39,881 bases of DNA from Pseudomonadota bacterium (GTDB lineage: Bacteria > Pseudomonadota > Gammaproteobacteria > Burkholderiales > Burkholderiaceae_D). Below the pieces are notes generated by a model. The model saw only the letters and a program-made list of their open reading frames with translations. It searched no databases and was not told the DNA's origin. Position 1 is the stretch's first letter, and each line of letters begins with the position of its first letter. This document shows positions 7,866-18,575 of this stretch, in pieces. Both the position numbers and the translations under genes were made by a program. The stretch spans positions 1-39,881 of the forward strand of contig JAKACN010000013.1 of assembly GCA_021821365.1 (NCBI GenBank), written 5' to 3'.

Positions 7866-9197
7866 CTAGTCGGGTTTCATCAGCCCGGCAATGCGCCGCC
7901 GCACGAAATTGATATGGCTGCGCAGGCCATACAGCTCATCGGCGAACGACAACGGGATCGAGATGCGGTTCACCCGCTCCTCGATGTCGTTCAGCCGTTC
8001 GAGCTGCGCGCGATACACGCTCTCCCGATGTTCCTGCGACACGTCCTCGATTGCCTGCTCCACCGCGCGCAACTGCCCGTACCAGCGATAGACGCGCGAA
8101 CGGACCTTCCACACATACAGCGGCGGAATGATGCGCGATAGCGGCAGAATCAGAGCGCCCAGCGCGACCACGACCACCCACATTCGCTCCAGCAGGTTGG
8201 CCACCCAGAACGGCAGATACCGTTGCAGCAACGGCGCTCCGCCCTTATAGAACTTTTGCGCCGCGGGCGATACCGCAATCTCCGTATAGCTGGCCGTCGG
8301 GAATTCGCCCTTTTTCTGGAACCAACCCGCACCGCCATGAATGTCCGACGCCGCCTGCACGAACAGGTCGACCAGCGCCGGGTGAAGCTGCTCGCGCGCG
8401 ACCAGCGTCGCCGTCGGCGCGATCAGATGATAGTCCTTGGGCGGAATATCACGGCCCAGATCGACGATCCCCCGCGGCAGGACGACATGCGAAAGGAAGG
8501 GAAAGCGCCGCGTATACGCTTCGGCCTGCACGAAGTCGAACAGCTTGATGCCGGGCGTCTGCAGCAGCATCTGGATCAAGGGTGCATCCGGCGCGGAACT
8601 GAATACCAGCCCGTCGATGCGCCCCGCCAGCAGCTCGACAGTGGCCGGCGTATTCTCCAGCGCGCCCAGTGTCAAGTCGGCAGGCTCCACGCCGTTGAGC
8701 GACAGGATTTCCTTGAACAGCTTCGGCACGCCCGTGCCGTCCGGCCCGACGTTGATTCTCAGTCCCTTGAGCTGCGTAAGCTGGTGGACATGCTTCGCCT
8801 CGCGCAGGAACAGCCACACCGGTTCGGTGAAGAGGCTGCCCAGCGACACCAGGCCCTTGCGCTCCGCCTCCTCCTGCTGTGTCGACCCGCTCTGGACGAA
8901 GGCAATGTCAACATCGGAGGATGGATCCCTCAACCTCTGCAGGTTCTCCTGCGAGCCGAGCGAGGGCTTGAGCGTCACGCCGATATCGACCTTCGCCAGC
9001 GCGGCGGCATATTTCTTTCCAAAGGCTTCATACGCGCTGTTCTCCTGCCCGGTGGAAAGCGTGACATGTTTCGGCGGCGATGGATCGACCCACCAGTAGG
9101 CAAGCAGGCAGGTCGCGATAATCGCCACTGCCGCGGGCCCAGCCGCGACCAGAAAATCATGCAACGAAAACCTTGAAAACTTGAGGATCTTTGGCAT
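7866..9197 (-). CDS. Membrane-anchored TAXI-family solute-binding protein
   Basis: A 443-residue protein. The N-terminus (MPKILKFSRFSLHDF) is followed by a hydrophobic helix at about 14-36, an uncleaved anchor rather than a clean signal peptide. A TAXI-type periplasmic binding domain follows (about 45-325; VTLSTGQENSAYEAFG, FVQSGSTQQEE, GLRINVGPDGTGVPKLF). A second membrane helix lies at about 330-357 (RMWVVVVALGALILPLSRII), then a basic segment and a coiled coil (about 370-415; YGQLRAVEQAIEDVSQEHRE). TAXI proteins usually work with a TRAP permease, but no permease gene is nearby. The ligand is unknown. I chose ATG 9197 because the conserved sequence begins there; the Shine-Dalgarno is weak. 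Confidence 0.8.
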   Translation of the reverse strand: MPKILKFSRFSLHDFLVAAGPAAVAIIATCLLAYWWVDPSPPKHVTLSTGQENSAYEAFGKKYAAALAKVDIGVTLKPSLGSQENLQRLRDPSSDVDIAFVQSGSTQQEEAERKGLVSLGSLFTEPVWLFLREAKHVHQLTQLKGLRINVGPDGTGVPKLFKEILSLNGVEPADLTLGALENTPATVELLAGRIDGLVFSSAPDAPLIQMLLQTPGIKLFDFVQAEAYTRRFPFLSHVVLPRGIVDLGRDIPPKDYHLIAPTATLVAREQLHPALVDLFVQAASDIHGGAGWFQKKGEFPTASYTEIAVSPAAQKFYKGGAPLLQRYLPFWVANLLERMWVVVVALGALILPLSRIIPPLYVWKVRSRVYRWYGQLRAVEQAIEDVSQEHRESVYRAQLERLNDIEERVNRISIPLSFADELYGLRSHINFVRRRIAGLMKPD

Positions 9198-9289
9198 GTG
9201 TGTCCCGATAGAAATCATCGGACACACCATGCCAAGAAATGCGCGACGGCGCAAGAGCCGCAAACACGAGGAGGTAAATCAGTTGAGCG

Positions 9290-9330
9290 GCCGGGCGAAA
9301 GGCCGTGTGTTCGCCCGGTGTTCGCCCGGC
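9290..9330 (-). terminator. Hairpin with two alternative right arms
   Basis: GCCGGGCGAA (9290-9299) can pair with TTCGCCCGG at 9310-9318 or with TTCGCCCGGC at 9321-9330. The two right arms are an 11-base tandem duplication of GTGTTCGCCCG. It lies directly after the stop of the hemerythrin-like gene. No U-tract follows, so it may be an RNA end-protecting hairpin rather than an intrinsic terminator. Confidence 0.35.
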
Positions 9331-9332
9331 GG

Positions 9333-9902
9333 CTAGCGCGTATTGGCGATCGTTCGCTGGCTTACCGATGCGCGCGCGGGGAGCACACGACGCCGACGGT
9401 CGTAGGCGGCGGCGTCCTCGGACAGGAATTTTGCCGCGATCGAGAACCAGTCCTCAATGGAAAACAGGCATTGCGCCAGCGGAAGCAGTTCTCTCTCTTC
9501 CTTGTCGAGCCGCATCACGATTCTCTCGCAGTAAGACTCCATGGCATGACAGACCTCATTGACCTTGATACTGCCGAGCTCGAAGGCGCCCGCGAGCTGA
9601 TCGCCGACGAAGCGGAGCAGGCAAGCCGCCTTCGCACTCAAGGCTTCCAGTTCCTCGATCAATGCCTCCGCCTCCGTCGATACGCCGCGCATCGCCGGAA
9701 TGAGATACACCTCGAGCTTGCGATTGCTGCAGAACTTGTCGAACTGCATGAGCCTGTTGAACGCTGTTTCGAGGAAAGCGAAATCGAAACCCTGCAATCC
9801 ACGCCATGTTGCCTGGAAATACTGCCTCAGGCGGCCCAGCATGCTCCGGGCCTTGTCCTGTTCGGCGGTGATGGCAACAAGCGAATAGGTGGCAGTCAGC
9901 AT
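9333..9902 (-). CDS. Helical protein resembling the hemerythrin (HHE) fold
   Basis: A 189-residue, all-alpha-looking soluble protein with no signal peptide. The late segment KVNEVCHAMESYCERIVMRL, then DKEERELLPLA and LFSIEDWFSIAAKFL, has the rhythm of the third and fourth helices of HHE-domain proteins (an HxxxE-LLPLA-like motif). However, most of the histidines that would hold a di-iron centre are absent, so an oxygen- or metal-binding role is doubtful. I chose ATG 9902 because AAGGAG lies five bases upstream; a GTG at 9908 is also in frame. Function is unknown. Confidence 0.6.
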   Translation of the reverse strand: MLTATYSLVAITAEQDKARSMLGRLRQYFQATWRGLQGFDFAFLETAFNRLMQFDKFCSNRKLEVYLIPAMRGVSTEAEALIEELEALSAKAACLLRFVGDQLAGAFELGSIKVNEVCHAMESYCERIVMRLDKEERELLPLAQCLFSIEDWFSIAAKFLSEDAAAYDRRRRVLPARASVSQRTIANTR

Positions 9903-10265
9903 GAGCACTCCTTGATCTTTTTGTTGCTAAACAAACGTTTCGGACCCTATCGGATTCCGAACGCTGCGCGACGGCTGCACCGCGAAAACCGGGGAAGAGG
10001 AATCAGGAAAAACGTGTTGTCCGAGTATAAGGTCTTGTCTTTGGAATCCATTGACAATTCTCAAACAGCGCCAGGTATTGCGGCGATCCGTGCATCTACG
10101 GTGCCGAACCTGGGACTATCTGCAGCGAAACCGCAACGCGTGCAAAAGATTGCGGACGGTCCGCATGACAACAGAAAAACGGATGAAGGAAATGCTTCGG
10201 GGGATCTTTTTCGAGCAGAAACGATCCCCCTGCAAGACAGGAGGCAAACGAACGCCGGACCGCGC
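9903..10265. other. Intergenic region between the HHE-like gene and prfC
   Basis: About 360 bases without a convincing gene. It should hold the promoter of the HHE-like gene (minus strand) and the end of the prfC transcript. Two hairpins are visible. TGCGGA/TCCGCA (10151-10165) is followed on the minus strand by ATCTTTT, a weak terminator candidate for prfC. GGGGGATC/GATCCCCC (10199-10230) has a 16-base loop and no U-tract. I see nothing else. Confidence 0.4.
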
Positions 10266-11933
10266 TCAGCCGAGCTTGACGGCGTGCTCGCGTGTTGCGT
10301 GGAAAGTCAGTTGCGGCCAGCGTTCCTGTGTCAGCTTCAGGTTGACACCGGAGGTCGCGAGGTAAGCCATGTTTCCGGCGGCGTCGAAAGCGATATTGCC
10401 GCCGGCCGAGGACTTTTCAAAATCCGCCAGGGCCTTCTTGTCCTCGCTGGTAATCCAGCGGGCGCTGCTGATGCTGGCACCTTCAAACACGGCATCGACG
10501 CCATATTCGTTCAACAGGCGGCTGGCCACCACTTCGAACTGCAGCACACCGACCGCACCCAGAATCAGGTCGCCGCCATGCACTGGCTTGAACACCTGGA
10601 CCGCACCCTCTTCGCCCAACTGCTGCAAGCCCTTGTGCAACTGCTTGATCTTCAGGGGATTGCGGATGCGTACCGTGCGGAAAAAGTCCGGCGCGAAATA
10701 CGGGATGCCGGTGAATTGCAACATTTCCCCTTCGGAAAAGCTGTCGCCGATCTGCATGTTGCCGTGATTGGGCAGTCCGATGATGTCGCCGGCATAGGCT
10801 TCTTCCACCTGCTCGCGGCTGGACGCCATGAAGGTCACCACGCTCGACACCTTGATGTCGCGGTTCAGCCGCAGGTGCTTGATCTTCATGCCGCGCTCGA
10901 AGCGGCCGGAACACACGCGCAGGAACGCGATACGATCGCGATGCGCCGGGTCCATGTTGGCCTGGATCTTGAACACGAAGCCAGAGAATGGCGTTTCGAT
11001 CGGCTCCACCGAACGCACGGTTGCGTCGCGCGAGCGCGGCGGCGGCGCCCAGTCGAGCAGCGCATTGAGAATCTCGCGCACGCCGAAGTTATTGATCGCC
11101 GACCCGAAGAACACCGGCGTCTGGGTTCCCGCGAGGAAGGCTTCGAGGTTAAACGGATGCGAGGCGCCGTGTACCAGTTCCACTTCGTTCTTCAACTGCT
11201 CGATCTCGAGCGGGAACATCTCGGCGAGACGCGGATTGTCGATGCCCTTGACGACTTCGAACTCCTGGTCGGCACGCTCCTCGCCCGCCTTGAACAGCAG
11301 GATCTCGTCGCGCAGCAGGTGGTACACGCCGCGGAAGGTCTTGCCCATGCCGATGGGCCATGTCACTGGCGCACACTGAATCTTCAGCACCGACTCGACT
11401 TCATCGAGCAGTTCCAGCGGATCGCGCGTTTCGCGGTCCATCTTGTTCATGAAGGTCAGGATCGGCGTGGCGCGCATGCGGCACACGTTCAGCAGCTTGA
11501 TGGTCTGTTCTTCCACACCCTTGGCGGCATCGATCACCATCAGCGCCGAATCGACCGCTGTCAGCACGCGGTACGTATCTTCCGAAAAGTCCTGGTGGCC
11601 CGGCGTGTCGAGCAGGTTGACCACGTGTTCGCGGTATTCGAACTGCATGACGGAGCTGGCAACCGAAATGCCCCGCTGCTTCTCGATTTCCATCCAGTCC
11701 GACGTCGCATGGCGGCCGCTCTTGCGCGCCTTCACGGTACCGGCCAGCTGAATCGCGCCGGAGAACAGCAACAGCTTTTCGGTCAGCGTCGTTTTGCCCG
11801 CGTCCGGGTGGGAGATGATGCCGAAAGTGCGCCGGCGCGCGACTTCGCGCGCAATCAGCTCGGTGGAGACCTTGCGGGGTTCGGGTGCGGTGTCGAGCGC
11901 GTCGCTCGAAGGAAGATCTGTTGCGGAGGCCAT
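10266..11933 (-). CDS. prfC: Peptide chain release factor 3 (RF3)
   Basis: Ribosomal GTPase that removes RF1/RF2 after termination. With the ATG at 11933 it has 555 residues, slightly longer than E. coli RF3 (529) because of an N-terminal tail rich in Ser/Asp/Pro. G motifs are SHPDAGKT (G1, 41-48), RGISVASS (switch region), DTPGH (109-113) and NKMD (163-166). The domain II and III sequences ([40 protein letters not shown]) are characteristic of RF3 rather than EF-G. AAGG lies seven bases upstream of the chosen ATG. The next gene upstream on the minus strand, orn, ends 78 bases away. Confidence 0.96.
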   Translation of the reverse strand: MASATDLPSSDALDTAPEPRKVSTELIAREVARRRTFGIISHPDAGKTTLTEKLLLFSGAIQLAGTVKARKSGRHATSDWMEIEKQRGISVASSVMQFEYREHVVNLLDTPGHQDFSEDTYRVLTAVDSALMVIDAAKGVEEQTIKLLNVCRMRATPILTFMNKMDRETRDPLELLDEVESVLKIQCAPVTWPIGMGKTFRGVYHLLRDEILLFKAGEERADQEFEVVKGIDNPRLAEMFPLEIEQLKNEVELVHGASHPFNLEAFLAGTQTPVFFGSAINNFGVREILNALLDWAPPPRSRDATVRSVEPIETPFSGFVFKIQANMDPAHRDRIAFLRVCSGRFERGMKIKHLRLNRDIKVSSVVTFMASSREQVEEAYAGDIIGLPNHGNMQIGDSFSEGEMLQFTGIPYFAPDFFRTVRIRNPLKIKQLHKGLQQLGEEGAVQVFKPVHGGDLILGAVGVLQFEVVASRLLNEYGVDAVFEGASISSARWITSEDKKALADFEKSSAGGNIAFDAAGNMAYLATSGVNLKLTQERWPQLTFHATREHAVKLG

Positions 11934-12011
11934 GTTGCGCCTTAAAAAGTGTTCAGGTTGACTGGCACCATGTGGGGACGTCCGATTCCCGCACAAGGGC
12001 CGCAGGATGCA

Positions 12012-12599
12012 TCAGGGCTGGATGAAGTGTGTACGGTAGTAACGCAGTTCCTCGATCGATTCAACGATATCGGCCAGCGCCGTATGCTTCTGGTGCTTCT
12101 TGAAGCCGCTTGCAATGGCCGGCTTCCAGCGCTTGCACAATTCCTTCAATGTCGAGACATCAAGGTTGCGATAGTGGAAAAACGCCTCCAGCTTCGGCAT
12201 GCCGCGCGCCATGAAGCGGCGGTCCTGGCAGATGGAATTCCCGCACATCGGCGATTTGCCCGAGGGAACGAAGTGTTTCAGAAAATCGATCAGGGCCTTT
12301 TCCGCATCGGCTTCGGCGATGGTCGATGCCTTTACGCGGTCAATCAGACCGGAACGGCCGTGCGTGCCCTTGTTCCACGCATCCATGCGATCGAGCACCT
12401 CACCCGGCTGATGGATCGCAAAAACCGGCCCTTCAGCCAGCACGTTCAGTTCCGAGTCGGTGACGACGACGGCAACCTCGATGATGCGGTCATTATCCGG
12501 GTCCAGGCCGGTCATTTCCATGTCCACCCAGACAAGATTGAATTCGTTCGGGCGGGCCGGCGCATTGATCGGGGCTTGAGATTCGGTAGCTTGTGACAT
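12012..12599 (-). CDS. orn: Oligoribonuclease
   Basis: 3'-to-5' exoribonuclease of the DEDDh family that degrades 2-5-nucleotide RNAs, including pGpG from cyclic-di-GMP breakdown; cytoplasmic homodimer. The 195 residues include D26 and E28 in [13 protein letters not shown]126 in [11 protein letters not shown], and H172 with D177 in [12 protein letters not shown], the complete catalytic set. A 17-residue Ala/Pro-rich N-terminal tail precedes the conserved core. It is divergent from the M48 peptidase gene. Its pGpG-clearing role links it to the cyclic-di-GMP enzyme encoded at 32927. Confidence 0.96.
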   Translation of the reverse strand: MSQATESQAPINAPARPNEFNLVWVDMEMTGLDPDNDRIIEVAVVVTDSELNVLAEGPVFAIHQPGEVLDRMDAWNKGTHGRSGLIDRVKASTIAEADAEKALIDFLKHFVPSGKSPMCGNSICQDRRFMARGMPKLEAFFHYRNLDVSTLKELCKRWKPAIASGFKKHQKHTALADIVESIEELRYYRTHFIQP

Positions 12600-12832
12600 A
12601 ATTGTTTTCCTTGGGGGCTGCCATCAATTTTTTCGGGGCTGCCGCGCACCGGCAATGCCGGCATGCGACGCGTGCGGTCCGTTCGTTTCGGGTTCATTCG
12701 ACAGGGCGCCACCGGCAAGGCCGTCCGGCCTTCGCGATACCGCAAGCCAGTCATGGCGCGCACCCTGCGATGAACGGATATCCCGAATCGGTTGGGCCGT
12801 TCCAAAACCCGCCATTTTCTCACAGGCACAGA

Positions 12833-14092
12833 ATGTCATCACTTGCGTTTTCGGTTTTGTTTGTTGCTTTTCTTGTGGTAACCCTGACGGTACGCTTCTG
12901 GCTGGCGTCGCGCCACATCCGCCACGTGTTCGCGCATCGCAGCGCCGTACCCGCTGAATTCGCCGAAAAAATTCCATTGTATGCCCATCAGAAGGCCGCG
13001 GATTATACCGTTGCCAAGACCAAGCTGGGCATGCTGACCATGTTCGTGAATGCCGCCATGCTGATCGGCTTCACCCTGCTTGGTGGATTGCAGGCACTGT
13101 CGGTCGCGCTGTTCGGGCAATTCGGTTCGGGCATGGTCTACCAGCTCGCTCTGCTTGCTTCATTCGCATTCATCACCGCGGTCGTCGACTTGCCTTTCGA
13201 CTATTACCGGCAGTTCGTGCTGGAAGCCAGGTTCGGCTTCAACAAAATGTCCTTGCGCCTGTTCATCTCAGACCTGCTGAAGAACACCCTGATCGGCATC
13301 GTCATCGGACTGCCCCTGACCTGGGTGATTCTCACCCTGATGGAAAGTTCGGGCAACTTGTGGTGGTTCTACGCCTGGCTCGTCTGGAGCGGATTCCAGC
13401 TACTGATGCTGATCCTCTATCCGACCGTCATCGCGCCGCTGTTCAACAAATTCACGCCCTTGCAGGATGAAGGACTGCGCGCCCGCATCGAAAGCCTGAT
13501 GCACCGCGTCGGGTTCGCATCGAAGGGACTGTTCGTGATGGACGGCTCCAGGCGCAGCGCGCATGGCAACGCCTATTTCTCCGGCTTCGGCGCGGCCAAG
13601 CGCATCGTCTTCTTCGACACGCTGCTCGCGCGGCTCGGCCCGCAAGAGATCGAGGCTGTGCTGGCGCATGAGCTGGGACATTTCAAGCTCAAGCATGTCA
13701 TCAAGCGCATCGTGCTGATGTTCCTGCTTTCGCTCGGATTCCTTGCGCTGCTTGGCTACCTGAAGACGCAGATATGGTTCTTCACCGGGCTGGGCGTCGA
13801 CCCGCTGCTGATCGGCGCCAATAATGCCATGGCATTGATCCTGTTCATGATGGTGCTGCCTGTGTTCACCTTCCTGTTTTCGCCGCTGATGTCGGTCACC
13901 TCGCGCAAGCATGAATTCGAAGCGGATGCATTCGCGGCGAAGCATACCAACGCGCAGGAACTGGTGTCGGCGCTGGTGAAATTGTATGAAGACAACGCGT
14001 CGACGCTGACGCCTGATCCGCTGCATTCCGCGTTCTACGACTCGCATCCGCCGGCCGCAGTGCGCATCCAGCATCTGCTCGCGAGCCAATGA
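12833..14092 (+). CDS. M48 family (Ste24-type) membrane zinc metallopeptidase
   Basis: A 419-residue integral membrane protease resembling CAAX prenyl protease/Ste24. N-terminal membrane helices (about 3-20, 60-80, 100-120) belong to the M48 N-terminal domain. The zinc motif HELGHFKLKH is followed by two membrane segments and the third ligand region HEFEADAFAA, giving the HExxH plus downstream E arrangement. In bacteria such proteins are linked to membrane-protein quality control. I chose ATG 12833 because it begins at the first hydrophobic helix; the open frame extends further upstream only through unconserved sequence. It is followed by phhB after 24 bases and is probably co-transcribed with phhB and rsgA. 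Confidence 0.93.
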   Translation: MSSLAFSVLFVAFLVVTLTVRFWLASRHIRHVFAHRSAVPAEFAEKIPLYAHQKAADYTVAKTKLGMLTMFVNAAMLIGFTLLGGLQALSVALFGQFGSGMVYQLALLASFAFITAVVDLPFDYYRQFVLEARFGFNKMSLRLFISDLLKNTLIGIVIGLPLTWVILTLMESSGNLWWFYAWLVWSGFQLLMLILYPTVIAPLFNKFTPLQDEGLRARIESLMHRVGFASKGLFVMDGSRRSAHGNAYFSGFGAAKRIVFFDTLLARLGPQEIEAVLAHELGHFKLKHVIKRIVLMFLLSLGFLALLGYLKTQIWFFTGLGVDPLLIGANNAMALILFMMVLPVFTFLFSPLMSVTSRKHEFEADAFAAKHTNAQELVSALVKLYEDNASTLTPDPLHSAFYDSHPPAAVRIQHLLASQ

Positions 14093-14116
14093 AAAACATT
14101 GAGAGGAGAGTCCATC

Positions 14117-14467
14117 ATGGTAACTGCCAGTGAACTTCGCAACGGAAAATGCCGGCATCTGGAAACCGGATTGACCGATGCCGAAATCAAGGATCGCCTG
14201 GCTGCCGTCGACGGCTGGGCACTGCAGGACGGCAAGGTGGTCAAGTCGTACGGTTTCAATAACTACTACCAAACGCTGGCCTTCGTGAATGCAATTGCCT
14301 ACGTCATCCATGCCGAAGACCATCATCCCGAACTGGTCGTGACCTATAACCGCTGCGTGGTGAAGTTCGACACGCATTCGGTCAACGGCGGGCGCGGCGG
14401 CATTTCGGAAAACGACTTCATCTGCGCGGCCAAGGTGGATGCGGTATTCCAGCAGGCCGCGCTCTGA
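14117..14467 (+). CDS. phhB: Pterin-4a-carbinolamine dehydratase
   Basis: Dehydrates 4a-hydroxytetrahydrobiopterin, recycling the cofactor of aromatic amino acid hydroxylases. The 116 residues contain the family signature HAEDHHPELVVTYNRC (about 65-80, with EDHHP at 67-71) and the following FDTHSVNGG. I chose ATG 14117 because GAGAGGAGAG sits just upstream. No phenylalanine hydroxylase gene is nearby. It lies between the M48 peptidase gene and rsgA, three bases before the latter, so it is probably expressed as part of that run. Confidence 0.92.
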   Translation: MVTASELRNGKCRHLETGLTDAEIKDRLAAVDGWALQDGKVVKSYGFNNYYQTLAFVNAIAYVIHAEDHHPELVVTYNRCVVKFDTHSVNGGRGGISENDFICAAKVDAVFQQAAL

Positions 14468-14470
14468 CCG

Positions 14471-15370
14471 ATGAGCGGGCGTATCGACACCACCGGCACC
14501 GTCATTGCCGCCCATGGGCGGCATTACCTGGTCCAGACGGGCGGCGTCAGGCTGCAATGCGTCACCCGAGGCAAGAAGAGCGATGTCGCCGTCGGCGATA
14601 TTGTGAGACTGAAACAGACTTCGCCGGACCAGGGCGTGATCGAATCGATCAACGAGCGCAAGACGCTCCTCTACCGTTCCGACCAGTACAAGTCGAAGCT
14701 GCTCGCAGCCAACGTCACGCAGCTTTTCATCGTCGTGGCGACCGAACCGGGTTTTTCCGACGACCTGGTGTCGCGCGCCTTGGTGGCGGCCGAGGCAGCG
14801 GGCATCAAAGTCCATCTCATCCTGAACAAGATCGATATTGCAGATCCGTTGCCGAAGACGCGCGAGCGCCTTTCGCTTTATGCAAATCTGGATTACCCGA
14901 TCCACGAAGTCTCTGCACGCGCCATGCCGGAGCACGCCTGCACCCTGCTCGCCCCCCTGCTCAAGGGCCATTCGACGATCCTGATCGGCCAGTCGGGCAT
15001 GGGCAAGTCGTCGCTGATCAACCTGCTGGTGCCGGATGCGGAACTGGCCACCCGGGAAATTTCGGCGGCGCTGGATTCCGGGAAACACACCACGACCTTT
15101 ACCCGCCTGTTCGCACTTGATGCCGGGACGGCCGTCATCGACTCGCCGGGTTTCCAGGAATTCGGCCTGTATCACCTGACCGAGGGCATGCTGGAGCGTG
15201 CCTTCCGCGAATTCCGGCCCCATCTCGGAAATTGCAAATTCTACAACTGTCACCACCTGAATGAGCCGGGTTGCGCCGTGCTGGCCGCCGTCAATGCAGG
15301 CACCATTTCGCCCATGCGGCACGCCCTCTATCGACAGCTCGTGCATGAATCCTCGCAGCAGCTTTATTGA
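14471..15370 (+). CDS. rsgA: Ribosome small subunit-dependent GTPase A
   Basis: Circularly permuted GTPase that acts late in 30S subunit maturation. The 299 residues start with an OB-fold (about 1-65). The permuted G domain follows: G4 NKID (119-122) precedes G1 GQSGMGKS (173-180) and G3 DSPG (224-227). A C-terminal zinc knuckle C255-x4-C260-x-H262-x5-C268 completes it. Length is typical of short betaproteobacterial RsgA. It starts three bases after phhB and is the last gene of the M48-phhB-rsgA run; no clear terminator follows before the argF leader. Confidence 0.96.
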   Translation: MSGRIDTTGTVIAAHGRHYLVQTGGVRLQCVTRGKKSDVAVGDIVRLKQTSPDQGVIESINERKTLLYRSDQYKSKLLAANVTQLFIVVATEPGFSDDLVSRALVAAEAAGIKVHLILNKIDIADPLPKTRERLSLYANLDYPIHEVSARAMPEHACTLLAPLLKGHSTILIGQSGMGKSSLINLLVPDAELATREISAALDSGKHTTTFTRLFALDAGTAVIDSPGFQEFGLYHLTEGMLERAFREFRPHLGNCKFYNCHHLNEPGCAVLAAVNAGTISPMRHALYRQLVHESSQQLY

Positions 15371-15456
15371 TCCATGCCAAGCAATGGCGATTCCTTGGCG
15401 ACGGTTATCTTTTTCAGGAAAAATCCCTTATACTTGAACAAGTTACAAACGTCCTT

Positions 15457-15491
15457 CGGCGGCAGGCGCCAACTTGCCGCCGTTTTCCTTT
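15457..15491 (+). promoter_or_regulatory. Terminator-like hairpin abutting the argF start
   Basis: CGGCGGCA (15457-15464) pairs perfectly with TGCCGCCG (15475-15482), with a 10-base loop that itself contains the palindrome GGCGCC. TTTTCCTTT follows and then immediately the argF ATG at 15492. A TATACT (15429-15434) upstream is a good -10 box, though its -35 partner is weak. The hairpin occupies the place where a Shine-Dalgarno sequence should be. It could be the rsgA terminator, an argF attenuator or a translation-control element. Confidence 0.5.
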
Positions 15492-17797
<2,306 letters not shown>

Positions 17798-17800
17798 TCG

Positions 17801-18019
17801 ATGGGGACGGTATTTGGCTTCACCGAAGAGCAAATCGCACATTTCGGCACTACCTGGGGCGTTGGCGGGTTGATCCTGTTCATGCTGTTCATCATCGGCG
17901 AAATCGCCTGGCGTTCGAAGGCCGGCAAGCGCGGCACCTTTGTCCTGTTCCTGGTGCTGTCCGTCGGCATGTTCGGATTCGTCGTCAAGGAGATCCTGCA
18001 GGCAGTACTCAAGGTTTGA
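17801..18019 (+). CDS. DUF2788 small inner-membrane protein
   Basis: A 72-residue protein of the DUF2788 family. It has two membrane helices (about 20-38, [18 protein letters not shown]; about 46-68, [21 protein letters not shown]) joined by a short basic loop RSKAGKRG. Function is unknown. It begins three bases after argG with an AAGGA inside the argG end as its ribosome binding site, so it is translationally linked to argG. A strong terminator follows at 18071. Confidence 0.85.
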   Translation: MGTVFGFTEEQIAHFGTTWGVGGLILFMLFIIGEIAWRSKAGKRGTFVLFLVLSVGMFGFVVKEILQAVLKV

Positions 18020-18070
18020 CCTGCGCAGGATGCATGGCCTGGCGAACTACCGTAACCATGCACCACATGC

Positions 18071-18097
18071 AAAAGGACCCGTTGCGGGTCCTTTTTT
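18071..18097 (+). terminator. Intrinsic terminator of the argFG-DUF2788 unit
   Basis: Perfect 11-base-pair stem AAAAGGACCCG (18071-18081) with CGGGTCCTTTT (18085-18095), loop TTG, ending in a run of six T (18092-18097). It lies 51 bases after the DUF2788 stop. Confidence 0.93.
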
Positions 18098-18143
18098 CAA
18101 ACAGCGTCGCCCCGATTTTTCCATCTTCCGAAAAGGAACCACC

Positions 18144-18464
18144 ATGACCACGCAATTCGACAACGTTTCCGTCGTCAAGAAAGCCAACATCTACTTCGAC
18201 GGCAAATGCGTCTCGCATACCGTCCAGTTCGCAGACGGCACCAAGAAGACCATCGGCGTAATCTTCCCGTCTTCGCTGACCTTCAACACCGGCGCGCCGG
18301 AACGCATGGAACTCAATGCCGGCAAGTGCCGCATTCGCCTGAAGGGCGAAGACGCGTGGAAGACCTTTGAAGGCGGTCAGAGCTTTGACGTGCCGGGCAA
18401 TTCCAGCTTCGATATTGAAACGCTGGAGACGCTGGATTACGTCTGCCATTTCATTGCGGCCTGA
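18144..18464 (+). CDS. ppnP: Pyrimidine/purine nucleoside phosphorylase (DUF1255)
   Basis: Small cupin-like enzyme (E. coli PpnP, formerly YaiE) that phosphorolyses several nucleosides to base and ribose-1-phosphate. The 106 residues match the family in length and sequence: a beta-rich fold with [22 protein letters not shown], then the segments [20 protein letters not shown] and [15 protein letters not shown] 18144 is preceded by AAAAGGA with good spacing. It stands alone between the argG-unit terminator and the convergent murB gene. Confidence 0.93.
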   Translation: MTTQFDNVSVVKKANIYFDGKCVSHTVQFADGTKKTIGVIFPSSLTFNTGAPERMELNAGKCRIRLKGEDAWKTFEGGQSFDVPGNSSFDIETLETLDYVCHFIAA

Positions 18465-18484
18465 TCGGCTGATTGCGCAAGGCA

Positions 18485-18554
18485 GGTAGCGTACGCCGTG
18501 CGTACGATCGGGCGCGATGCATTGCCCACTTTCGTGCGCGCAACGCAGGCTACC
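18485..18554. repeat. Pseudo-symmetric intergenic element
   Basis: A 70-base GC-rich stretch bounded by GGTAGC (18485-18490) and its complement GCTACC (18549-18554), with an inner hairpin CGTACGC/GCGTACG (18490-18506). Its two halves are loosely complementary. It lies between the stops of the convergent ppnP and murB genes. It resembles dispersed intergenic repeats of Burkholderiales, but no second copy is visible here. Confidence 0.35.
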
Positions 18555-18575
18555 GATCCTGAGAACGCTGAATAT

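Noticed and set aside
10199-10230. Intrinsic terminator of prfC
   Set aside because: Good stem GGGGGATC/GATCCCCC, but a 16-base loop and no U-tract on either strand.
9198-11945. Plus-strand open frame of 915 codons opposite the HHE-like gene and prfC
   Set aside because: It overlaps well-recognised genes on the other strand, has no recognisable domain, and its Arg/His/Gln-rich, low-complexity composition is that of a high-GC antisense shadow.
12600-12832. N-terminal extension of the M48 peptidase
   Set aside because: The frame stays open upstream, but the sequence is Arg/His-rich and unlike the family, whose proteins start at the first membrane helix (ATG 12833).
13400-15346. Minus-strand open frame of 648 codons opposite the M48 gene, phhB and rsgA
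   Set aside because: Antisense to three conserved genes; composition and lack of motifs mark it as a shadow.
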